Shown: positions 1 to 11,500 of the stretch, in pieces
Position numbering within the stretch: the stretch's first letter is position 1
How the letters are laid out: each line of letters opens with the position of its first letter
Assembly (NCBI GenBank): GCA_964020155.1
Contig: OZ026546.1
Location: 1,467,414 to 1,531,413 of the forward strand
Source of the DNA: Chondrilla cf. caribensis
Lineage: Eukaryota; Porifera; Demospongiae; Chondrillida; Chondrillidae
Direction of reading: 5' to 3'
Length of the DNA: 64,000 bases
Translations under genes and position numbers: made by a program
The notes under the pieces: model-generated
The model's input: only the letters and a program-made list of their open reading frames with translations
The model's database searches: none
What the model was told of the DNA's origin: nothing

Positions 1-1052
1 CTTGTGTGAAACCACAGTGAAATTGTCTTAAATGTATGAGTTGTCAGGTATGAATGCTGTCTTCTGTGCAAACTTACAGTAAGTTAAACTGTGAGTTCAC
101 TGCAAAATTAGAAAGAAAGCAGAATCACTATTGCTAACTTTTGTTTGAAGACAGAACATTTTCATTTCCACAAATACTTTATGCTACTAATAGTAAAGGT
201 TCAGACTGCTATATACCATGACAATACCATTATGAAATTTGACATACATCAACTGAGCTTTGTGGTGGCACAAACTATTATATAAATTCTCCTCAAGTTC
301 AAAGGATCATGCCTACCACTGGGATTGGGTTAGTCTAGCTAGCTAGACTGTCCCTAAGAGGTGCCGAGGGGTGGAAAAGGGAAGGGACGGTCTATCCCAA
401 GTAGTGATCAGTTCACACCTAAGCGTGTGACCATCCACCAATGAAATGCTACTGCCGAGAATCTTGGCAATGATATTCAGTGATTCAGATTAGTTAACTG
501 TTAAGTGTTATGGAGGATCAAATAACATAAGTGTCTTTGGTAGCTGGGAATACTTACCCATCTGACAGTCAGATAAACGCTATTACTATTATTTATTTCG
601 TATATCCAACCATTTCGTATGTTCGGATAAGTGAGGGTCCACTGTACTATTATTTTATAAGGACAAGATTCAATTGTTTATCTCCCGACCGGTCACGACA
701 AGTTGCCGATCTTCAAGTGTATCTCATGGTGTCATACATTCCAACAAAGGATTGCAAACGAAGGAATGAGAACCAACACATTGAGTCCTAGTTGTGTCTC
801 TGCTTTTATCTCTGATCAACATACAAGTGAAAAACTTTCACAAACGTATTTTGTCTGCTGCAAGTTCACAGAGTGGATAGAATTGTGTATTTTACCTGTT
901 ATACGTATATTGCAAGTAACTACACAATATTACGGTTGAAGTAGAATCTTTGAGGAGGTACAGATGGTACACGTATCCAGTTAATCCTCACCTTTGGTCC
1001 TCATGGCTGCGAACATGAAGAACATGAAGAACACCAAATTAGCAATCATTTT

Positions 1053-1530
1053 ATCCAGATACTGTACTTCACTCAGTGGAACTCTAAGGAGGTATTCCGA
1101 AGCTGTTCAGCACTGCCAGAAATGTACATGAATGTATGTCGGCCACCTTATAAAGTACTGGGAGCAGGTGGAACCTGTCATTGTAAGGTTGCAACCAGTT
1201 GGGAATAATGGAGGATGATAAATGCATGTTTCAACAAGTGCAAAGGTATTGCACCACCAATCGAAATAAAAGCAACAGATCATTTTATACAGATACTGTA
1301 TGTACTTCACCCAGTGGAACACTAAGGAGTTCTGAAGCTGCTCAGCATGCAAAAAATGTACCTGGAGGTATGTTCGCCACCTCATTAAGTATTGGGAATG
1401 GGTGGAGTCTGTCACTCTAAGGTTTCAAAGCAGCCAGTTGGGAATAATGGGGTATGATAAATGCACGTGTTTCAATAAGTGCAAAGGTATACATTGTACC
1501 ACCTATAGGAATAAAAGCAACAGATCAGAA
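1053..1530. repeat. Imperfect tandem duplication, about 235 bp unit
   Basis: The blocks 1,053-1,286 and 1,287-1,530 share the same order of words: an ATAC/ATCCAGATACTG start, a CAGTGGAAC..CTAAGGAG segment, a CCAGTTGGGAATAATGG segment and a GAATAAAAGCAACAGATCA end. Substitutions and small indels show that the duplication is old. Confidence 0.7.
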
Positions 1531-2038
1531 GTGTACCGAATATAATAATCCTTCGCTATATTATGTATACGATAATGTATAAGACTTAGTAGCGTTACTC
1601 TCATGGCAAATGGTATATTATATTTGAGAATTCACCACTGGAAACTTCAATCATAAACTTTAAGGCTACAGTACTGTGTAGTTCTGTACATGTGGAACAA
1701 CTATGTCATACTCAACATATACATGTATATAGACTACAAATCTGTTCAGGTCTACAGTCCAAGCACCCCTACCTGCATGCATCAGACTCATGCATTCATG
1801 TGAATTCCATGAGCTCTTGTATGAATGGCTTCATTCCATTTTTAGTAACAATTAACACATTATTATGATAGTGCATTGCTAATTTGTTACTGAAATTGGA
1901 CCCTTGGCAGGATTGTTACTAAAACTAGACAGCCAGCAGTCTTCCTATTACACAGATATTGAGGTTTGTAGGTGTGAAGTTACCATTATGGCAATTTGTT
2001 ACTGAAAATGCATGCTACTTATCTATATTTCTAGTAAC

Positions 2039-2111
2039 TACAGTGAATCCTCATTAATCTACCAAAAAATGCCAAAACGACATTGCAGCAGATTAATGAG
2101 AGTACACTGTA
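2039..2111. mobile_element. Short TIR element (MITE), family 1
   Basis: It begins with TACAGTGAATCCTCATTAAT and ends with the near reverse complement (ATTAATGAGAGTACACTGTA), flanked by TA. Longer or decayed relatives lie at 25,668-25,846, 43,981-44,055 and about 54,790-54,942, so this is a dispersed non-autonomous family. Confidence 0.65.
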
Positions 2112-2992
2112 TTTTTATGAGTAATTCCATGCATGTACACTTCCATGCCATAGTATAGTCCATATAATATACTCCCGTAATGTGATATGGTGTCTCGATA
2201 TTATGGTTCCACTAAGTATATAAACGTGTCTTAATAACCTGGAAATGTTTTAGAAGCTTAGGAAGTACTGTACTAATATTGTGGTACACATGCAATAATT
2301 TTGATGGTGCAGAAGACTTATACAGTGCAATAAACCATGGCCATGTATTGTAATAAATACATATATAGGCATGCACCATTGAATTGCATGTAAAAATATT
2401 GTCTAAACAATATACATGCAGAATTAAAAACGCATCATGCTTCCAATAAATCTTTGTGTTCAACTTTACCAATATGAAATTGCTAACGGTTTAATCACAA
2501 GCAGTGTATTATTCATTTTGTGAATTGCGCTCAAATATTACTCTAATTTCTATTTCCATCTTTTTCATGCATAAAGTACTGTTGCGGTTACGCATAAAAA
2601 CACATATATAATTATATGATAACATATTATATCTTTGTATGGGAAAAGCAACACAGAAGTCGATACAATATACACATACAATATCCCCACATTTTACGAT
2701 AGTACCTAATAATTCATACCAAATGACGTAGAATTGAGTTAGGCCATCATGGCAAATTTGTACAAATATTCAACTCTGTCAGTCAGTACTGCTATAAACA
2801 TCTTCTGTAAAACCTGACATGAACACTGTTCTTTGGTTTGATAGTGCCCAGTCCACCATCCTCCAACTCCAATGGTTCCTGGGAGTTGATACCACCACCG
2901 ATGTAAGATCGGAGTCCTATAACTGTCCCTTGCTGAGGATTAAGGCATCACACCCCTATTGACCATGTACACATGCTAAATGAAAATGTGTG

Positions 2993-2994
<2 letters not shown>

Positions 2995-3064
<70 letters not shown>

Positions 3065-3235
3065 GTATATATCAGTGAATATAGCATATTGTACATTGTT
3101 TTTAGTATACAAAGTGCTATATTATTTGTACATCATTCACATTCAAGCAGCTTGCTTACCCAGGTACATATATACACAAACCTTTGTAAGTGGTACCATC
3201 TGCTCTGGTACTGAAGTTACCTTTATCACCATACA

Positions 3236-3266
<31 letters not shown>

Positions 3267-3272
3267 ATGTAC

Positions 3273-3334
<62 letters not shown>
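2995..3334. repeat. Two (GT)n microsatellites
   Basis: GT-rich tracts lie at about 2,995-3,063 and 3,233-3,334, the second interrupted by GCGCGC and GTATGTACG. No exon borders them. Confidence 0.9.
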
Positions 3335-3337
<3 letters not shown>

Positions 3338-4435
3338 ATTTTGTGGTGTGTATAATTTTGTGGTGTGTGTACATACATGGGTGTGTATGTTCATGCGCAT
3401 GTGTGTGACTACAGAATTGATAACATCACTCTATCACACCAGTGGTTCAGACATTAGCGTAAGAAACAATTTGAAGCTGGTTTGTATGTACACACTGGCT
3501 TGGAATTATAATAGGACGAATGTAAATAAAAACCTTCCACCATATTATACTGTATTTTACAGGGCATAAGTTGCAACTTCTATATGCATAAAACCGGCAC
3601 CATGTATTCTACATTATTATAAATGATGCATATTATATAATATATATGTACATTTTAACACAACAACAACAATATAATTATCATAATAACTATATAACTA
3701 CATAATAACATCACTAAGGATATGATAAGTAATTCTCAGTGCAATATATACACCGGATGTGTCATGTGGCACAATCCTGTGAATAAGCCGTGGAAATGAA
3801 ACTGTAAAAAGAAATTTACATATGCATTCTCTTACAGTCAAGGATATGGGTTTTCTCTTATATACCTGAACAAAAATTACTGCCATCATCAGTCTTGAGG
3901 AGCCAGACCAATTTGTACTAGACATCATTTGTACTAGACATCATTGTAAAATCCTGGCCTGATTCACTTGGACTTTATAAGAATAACCTCTATAAAAGGG
4001 ACACTCTGAATGAAGAGCCACATAAAATTAACCTCCCTATCAAGGACACCTCCTAAGGAACCAGAAATAGACTTTCCCACAGTGCTGAGGAGTGGACAAT
4101 CTCTCTACAGTGGACAGATAACGACATAGTTGGTCCCAATATGCCCTTTATGAGTTGCAATGTAAAATTGTCAGCCAGTAGCCCCAAATGTGTCCTACAA
4201 GATTTCTGTAGTCCTAACTCCTAACCCAAAACACAAGCTCGATGAGCGGTATGGTTATAGAATCTATGCCGAAACCCACACCATTGGTCCTTAGTTGGGC
4301 TGTCGTTAGGGGTGGTAAGTACGGGACTGAAACTTGTATTAACCAACTTGGGACAATATTGAAGGTTGATCACTAGCGTATTTTTGCGTTTTCCAAAATC
4401 TGTGACTATATAGGCCTACATGGTCTACCCATAGG

Positions 4436-4652
4436 TAAGGTAGGCAGGGGTAATTTCGAACAGTCGTTAATTCGAACATGTCGAATTTCCACCTAATCCG
4501 GTCAATAATGAGCAGACCAAAGAATGCTGCTTCTCACCTGGTGTGTAAGGATTAAGAATATGAACTATAAATGACAGTTTATTGAAAATATTACGGTGAG
4601 AGACCAACTGTTCGGAAATAGACACTGTTCGAAAATACCCGCGCTTACCTTA
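4436..4652. mobile_element. 217-bp TIR element (MITE)
   Basis: The left end 4,436-4,464 (TAAGGTAGGCAGGGGTAATT...) is matched by the reverse complement of 4,624-4,652 (...ACCCGCGCTTACCTTA), about 29 bp with a few mismatches. The interior has no coding capacity, so this is a non-autonomous DNA element. Confidence 0.75.
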
Positions 4653-5221
4653 CTCACTCACCTGTAGTACAAGTAGACTACAAGAAACACAAAGTCGCCA
4701 GCTGTGCGAGGCCGTATGTACTGGAAATTCAGGAAAATGGTTCCATTTTCAGTTCCAGAAGGAAGGTTTCAGCCACAAAAGGTGAAGAATCACAGAATTA
4801 AGCACTGGTATCTAGGGTTGTCACGGTTGATGGGAGGGAAAACATGACGTCATCATTGATTATGCAATCGCGGAGTGATGATTTTGTAAGAGTTTATGCT
4901 TGATAACCTTTTCTACTTTTACCTGCTGTAATTGTTTGTAGATCTTTACGGACTAATCGGTAAGTTCTCAAGTTTTCATCCAACTTTGTCACTAAGTATG
5001 TCTACTGATGATGTGGAGCGAAGACGCCGTCGAAATTGCAGAAATAGGTTATTACAATAATTTATGACTGAACTATGACCAAGTTATGTCTTCAAATATA
5101 TATTTGACTTCCAAAATGCACATATATCCCAAAATGCCCTCGAAGTTAACCCCTTTTATCCCATGAATTTAGCAATTATGGATTAGAATCTCATAAACTA
5201 GTGTGTATCCAGTAAATAGTA

Positions 5222-5283
5222 AATTCTATTACTGTACATTAGTTTAGCTATAGCTAAACTAATGTACAGCTAGTAATAGAATT
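5222..5283. repeat. Palindrome upstream of RdRP gene
   Basis: The two halves are inverted copies. The core 5,234-5,267 is a perfect 34-bp palindrome centred on TAGCTATAGCTA, extended by imperfect AATTCTATTACT / AGTAATAGAATT arms. It lies about 260 bp before the start codon at 5,545. It could be a cruciform-prone site, a tiny transposon relic or a regulatory site; nothing in the sequence decides this. Confidence 0.7.
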
Positions 5284-5489
5284 AATTTATTTAAAAATAG
5301 AAAATTGTTGTGTATACATAACAATTTGCTATTTTTCCAATCCAATCATGTTTGTACTTTTATGGCCTTTACCATGACGTGACAGTTCGTACTGATATGG
5401 ATGCAGTCTTAATGTACAACATAATAACATAATATATAGTATAGCATACTCACTGAAATGGTTATATTACGCAATACATAGCGTTTTCA

Positions 5490-5508
5490 TTTTTTAATTT
5501 TCCTGCAG
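5490..5508 (+). other. Candidate 5'UTR splice acceptor
   Basis: A T-rich stretch ending TTTTCCTGCAG stops at 5,508, 36 bases before the ATG at 5,545. It is a strong-looking 3' splice site, suggesting that the otherwise intronless RdRP gene has a 5'UTR intron. No donor was identified. Confidence 0.35.
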
Positions 5509-5544
5509 AGTCAATAAACTAGAAGCATACCTTTCACAGTCAAC

Positions 5545-8500
5545 ATGCCCACAAGGATTCTGTTATGTGGGGCAAGCTCTGTCGGGAAAACCACCTTAGC
5601 GACTGATTGGTGCTCCAAGCATCCCAACTTCATGCACATTCAAGAAGTGGCTAGAACTATTATGGAAAAACGTTCCATAACCCGTGAAGACCTTACGGCC
5701 TCACTCTCTGGTGATAAGAAGCTGTTTCTCAATCTGCAGTATTGGATCTTTGAAGAACAAAATGAGCTCGAACGCCAACACATCCAGAATGGTCATAGCT
5801 TCATCTCTGACCGGGGACCTGACCCACTTGCGTTTGCTTCTTTCTACGCCGACAGTGCTGCTGCAGAGAAACTCGCGAGTACACCTTCCGCTATCAGCTG
5901 CCTGGAGCGCTATCGGGACTGTCTTATCGTTATCTTGAGTCCACTTGAGAAATGTTCCGATGACGGTGTTCGATTGATGTCAGCAGAATATCGGGACAGA
6001 ATCCTCTTCACCGAATGCCTTTGCTCTCTTCTACGCAATTATGGTCTACCCTATGTGTACTGCAGTGTCACTGACCGTTATGAAAGACTTTATTTCCTGG
6101 AGCAGGTTGCAAAACAGAAATATCCTCTGAGTGTGGTGGGGAATAAAGACCCGCTATTCAACAACATCCCCTTCCTCAGCAAGAAGCCCTCAAAGCCAGC
6201 TCCGTACTACATTCAGGCAGTTGTGATCACAGAAGAGAGCATCACAACCAGTTATCAAAGGCAAGAAGGTAATCGTATGATGTCTCGCTACAATTCTGAC
6301 CAATTTGTAACTGTCACGTTTGATCGTTTTTTGAAGTCAGAGTTCATCATTAGCTTTTTAAGCAATGATGTAAGGATAAATGGTGGAGAATATCACTTCC
6401 TTGGCTGTAGTACAGGTGGTCTCAAGGAGAGAACCTGTTTCTTACTCAAAGGCCCAGCAAGCCATGTGAAGGAAGTGCTACAGGAGTGTGGCTCTTTCAT
6501 CGATATCAAAAGCCCATCAAAAATGTTGAAGCGTATTGGACTTCTGTTCTCAAAATGCCAGCAGACTCATGTTACCCCGGCTGATATCAGCTATGAACCC
6601 GACATAGAGACTACTACTGGAAACTTCACTGATGGCTGTGGACGAATCGGCTTGCAACTGGCTTCAGACATTGTCACCAGATCCAATTTACCTTTAGATG
6701 ATGGTTACATCCCATCTGTTTTCCAGATTCGATTTGAGGGCTGTAAAGGTGTACTAGCGGTTGACCCCAAATTGAAGCCTACCTCCATCCAAATTCGGCA
6801 TTCCATGAGAAAATTCGAAATGGGATGTAAGCCTTTCAAAGATATATGGTTGTGTGACCATTCGAGGCCGTATTCCTATGGTCATCTTAACCGCCAGTTT
6901 ATCACTCTGCTGTCAGCACTTGGAGTGAAGGATGAGGTGTTCCGTCAACTTCAAAAGGACCACTTCGAACGCCTCCAACTGATGACACAGAATGCTGAAG
7001 TAGCTGTGCAGATATCACACTGGAAGGCCCGGCCTGATCTTGCAGCCAAAATTGCAGCTACGAGAAATCTACAAGAAGACAGATACATTCAGCGAGAACT
7101 AACGCACATCAAGAGTAAGCTGATTGACAAAATGGACAAGCTCAGTATCCTGGTACATGAATCTCGCAACGTATTTGGTGTATGTGATACACACGGGGTG
7201 CTCAACTATGGTGAGTGCTTCTTCCGCCCAACCGTTTCCGGAACACCGAAGACTCTCCATGGAATGGTGGTGGTGTGCAAGAATCCTTGTTACCTTCTTG
7301 GAGACGTGCGTGTTTTGACTGCCATCAGTGACCCTCGTGTGAAAAAGCTCGAACATCTCACAGATTGCATTGTATTTCCAACTACCGGTGACAGACCACA
7401 TCCTGCCGAAATTGCAGGATCAGACCTTGATGGGGATCAATATTTTGTTAGCTGGCAGAATGATCTCATCCCTGAACGCCTTCACCCTCCGTATAGTTAC
7501 CCTTCCAGTGAAATACCACCAACCGAGGTCACATCAAGAGACTTGCTGACCTTTTTTGCCAACTTTGAGTCTGATGTTGGTAAAATAGATGGATACTACA
7601 AGTATTGGGCCGAATTGAAAGGAGTTTCGAGTTCGGAGTGTCAGCAACTAGGAGAGCTGTTCGCAAAGAGTGTGGATGCAAGTAAAACTGGTGCCACTTG
7701 TCATGTCCCCAAACACCTCATACCCCCAAGAAAGCATTCGAGTAAGATCAATCAGGACAGAATTTGGAATCAGCTCCTGTTAGTGGCTGGCCAGAAGAAG
7801 AAAGAACTGAAATCAAAGATGATTGCAGGAGATTCAATCATACCTGCCATAGCAGAGGATTTCGTCAACAATATCATCCATGATGACCTTACTGATGTGA
7901 CTGATTATCGTCTTTTCCGCTTTGCACGTACTTGGTGCAATGGCCAAGGCTACACGGAAGAAGAGGCACTTCGACAATTGTGTAATCTGTCCGATGGTAT
8001 TCACTTCGGGCACTTTTCCCTGGATCAGCAAGTGGAGGCCATTGATTGTGGCATCCCCACTCCGCTAATTACCAACGCTTTGAACAAATCAAAGCTCTTA
8101 ACACCCGAGATGCTACAACCTTTCCTCCTTCACAGTCCTCACTGTCACTGGCGCTTCTATCTCTCCACAAATCAAGTCGATTTTGAGTGGGTCCACATGC
8201 TTCGTGCATTGGAGAGGTATCCGGAATCCTTTGTCGTTTTACAGCTCCAAAACGGAGTCTGTGTTGTTCTGCATTTCTTGAACAGCCTCTCATTTGGGGA
8301 CAGACAGAAATTCACAGCAGGATCGGCCTCTGCCTACATTTTCTCTGGCAAGTTTGCTTACCGCGACCGGCATGTTCTGGGACAAGAATACAGTTACGAT
8401 TTGAGCAATGATCTGTTTCAAATCTACCGTGGGGAAAGGAATCGTTCGTTTCTTTGGCTCGGACACCCAAAGCCTAAGAAACACAAGGACCTTGACAGTG

Positions 8501-11500
8501 AAGACGAGTTTACTTGTGTTAGTATTGATCTTACACGTTTCAGAGGGGACATTCTCCGTACCAGACAACATCCCACAATAAATAAGCAGGTGTTTACATC
8601 CATGGAGATATTTGTCCAAACCAGAAGAAACGATCCAGCTTACTTCGATCTGTGGTATGCAAATGACACCAACCAAGCACTACCTTTAACTGTTGCAGAT
8701 CCAACGAGAATTGAAGAAATACCTGTGAATTCAAGTGATAGCCAATATGCCCCATTAAAGCACGTCGTTACTGCTGAGTCGTACACATTTCAGCATGCCA
8801 TTGCCTTGTTGGGTGAGTCCGCTGAAAGAGGAGATTGCCAAGTCTTTTGTGACATCCTCACTGTGCTGACTCAAAATGAAGGAGGGAAATCATCTGATTC
8901 CAAATTTTCCAATCCAGTCTGGGAATCCTTCCAATCCTTGTTAGATTCTCTTTTAGTAAGGTATCCCCGGAGAGATATGCCTCAATCCTCATATCATCTG
9001 TTGCTGGAAATCACTTCAAGGCTGAATGTTTGTATTGACATTTCTGAGTGTTTTCTCCAAATTATATCTGCTGTCACTCGGATGTATTCTGGTTCTGTTG
9101 ACAACCTTACTCATCGTTTGCCAAAGTTGATGCAGTTATCGAATGTTTCGCAGTACCTCGAGATAGCAATGAACTGGAAATGCTGGTTCTATCTGAGTCC
9201 CGATGTGTCCACACAGTTGACTTCATACCTCACATCTCATGCTGCTTCACTCTTTAACTCTGAGCATTCTCATTTGAGTCAGGCTGAATCCTTGAAAAGT
9301 TGTGATAATACAACAGAAATAGCAGTACTGGGCGGATGTTTAGAGCAGTACGTCTGTCACCTTGCCACTCTTGTTTTTCAGGAGTTCATCAATGAAATGC
9401 TTACTCTCAAAGACCAAATTGCTACTACAGCTAACTCCATCCAACTGCTGAAAGCCTATCGCTTGAAGGAACCTCGTTGTATTGGCCTGCCAAATGACTT
9501 GGAGGACATCTCTGAAATGGACTCAAGGAAAGCAAAATGGCAGATTGGATTTCATGGTCCAGAAGATGCAGTATGTGAGACGTTTCATCCAGGCATGTGG
9601 GTCTCACTGCATCCGATGTTGATCAGAGGCGATACATCAGCCCATCCTGTGGCTGTTGGCTGCATCATTCATGTCACCAACAATCCCGTCAATATTGAAG
9701 TGGATATCCCTGAACCTGTACCTGTGTGTTTGAAGAATTCTGCTACTGCAGGTGAAGGACACTGGATACTGAAACAAATAGGTGATGTAGTTACGTTCAC
9801 AAGAATCATGTCTGCTCTTAAGTCTTTACTGAAGAAGAAAGTGACCGGATTGTTACAAATTCTCCTTTGCACACACCGTGTCTTTTCAAAAAACAATTCA
9901 ACAGGTTTACCTGATGACGTCAACAAGGATTGCCAACTTTCAGAGGGAGTTTCAGATTTGCCCACACAACTGGCAAAACGTGGATTGAATCCCAGCCAAC
10001 AGCTGGCTGTACAGGGTGCTTTATCCGAAAAGGTGACATTGATCCAGGGTCCTCCAGGTAGTGGGAAGACATACGTAGCCTGCGAGATTGTGGCCATCCT
10101 CTGTCAGTGGCTGCCAACTGATGCTGAGAACCGTATTCTTGTTACTGCAAGAACCAATGTTGCTGTAGACACCCTCACCCAACGTCTATTGGACAGAGGT
10201 ATCAGAGTCATCCAAGTAGGTTGTCTAGAAAACACAAACTCACCAGCATCGTTGCATCACCACCTGGAGCTAAAGAGGCTTGAAAGTGGGAAGAACAGAA
10301 TTCCAAATCTAGTGACAGCCCAGAAGGACATTCTGAAATGTGCACAAGTTGTGGCCACCACGTGCGCAGGTGCTGGGGATCCACTGCTGAAAGATATAAC
10401 TTTCCCCTGTGTTGTGATTGAGGAAGCTGCACAGGTCACAGAACCAGCCTCACTGATCCCGATTGCCTTGGGCTGTCAAAAGTTGGTGCTGATAGGTGAT
10501 CCCCACCAACCATCCCCCTGCCCACTCATTGGCAGGAGGAGACCAGCGCAGGAGATAACAGACACCAGGAAAGAACCGCATAGATCTCTTTTTCATCGTT
10601 TGCAGGGTTGTATTTCTTCCTTCGTTTTGGATGAACAGTTTCGTATGCATCCATTGCTTGCTTCCTTTCCATCCATCAAATTCTACGATGGCAAGCTGAA
10701 GACAGCTGAATCTGTCCATCAGCACAATCCACCAAAAGTAGTAATCTTTGGTGGTGATCCTTTTATTTTCTTTGACGTTCCTGATGCCCTTGAAGAGCAG
10801 ATAGGCACTTCTTACAGAAACACAAGTGAAGCTGATATTGTTGCAAAGATCATCATACACTTGTTAAATTGTGAGATCAGTTCCCCTGAGATTACAGTTC
10901 TGACGTTTTACAGTGCACAAGTCACCTGTATAAGAAAGAAGCTCGACATGGTTGCCGACAAAGCAGGCATCTACACAGTGGAAGGTTTCCAGGGACAGGA
11001 AAATGAAGTGGTTATTTTTAGTTGCGTTCGAAACAATTGCAGTGGAGACCTCGGGTTTCCCGGTAGCGAATATCATATGAATCTTCTCTTGACAAGAGCT
11101 AAGAGGTTGCTGATTGGTGTAGGATCGCAGGATACTATGGCAAAGGGATCAAAATTGTGGTTTGAGTGGTTACGGCAAAAAGGAATCTCCTTCCAAAGGC
11201 TTGATGATCTGGAATCACATGGCAATGTGCATCGTAAGAAGAACCCAGCACCATCCTTGAAACAAAGTTCACACAAGCAAGAAATTCACCAACAAAGACC
11301 AGCACAACGGCAGCAAGCATCATCTCAACAGTGGAAACCCCATCAAAAGGTATCGTCATGGGAACGAAGACCACAGCAGCCACGCGGAGTAACTCAGCAA
11401 ACAGCCACTCATCAACAAAGAGTATCGCAGCAACCAGCAACTCATCAACATAGATTAACACAACAGCCACCAACTCATCGACAAAGATTGAATCAACAGC

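Larger units (their letters stand above)
1..5490. other. Gene-poor upstream region with repeats
   Basis: I see no convincing coding exon here; the open frames are short and lack recognisable domains. It holds a diverged tandem duplication at about 1,053-1,530, a small TIR element at 2,039-2,111, two GT tracts near 3.0 and 3.3 kb, a degenerate repeat at 3,959-4,110, a TIR element at 4,436-4,652 and a palindrome at 5,222-5,283. The promoter of the large gene starting at 5,545 should lie in the last few hundred bases, but no core element is clear. Confidence 0.6.

Noticed and set aside
531..939. Short frames of 60-120 codons in the first 5 kb
   Set aside because: Low-complexity composition, no domain, no paired splice sites or homology to other parts of the window.
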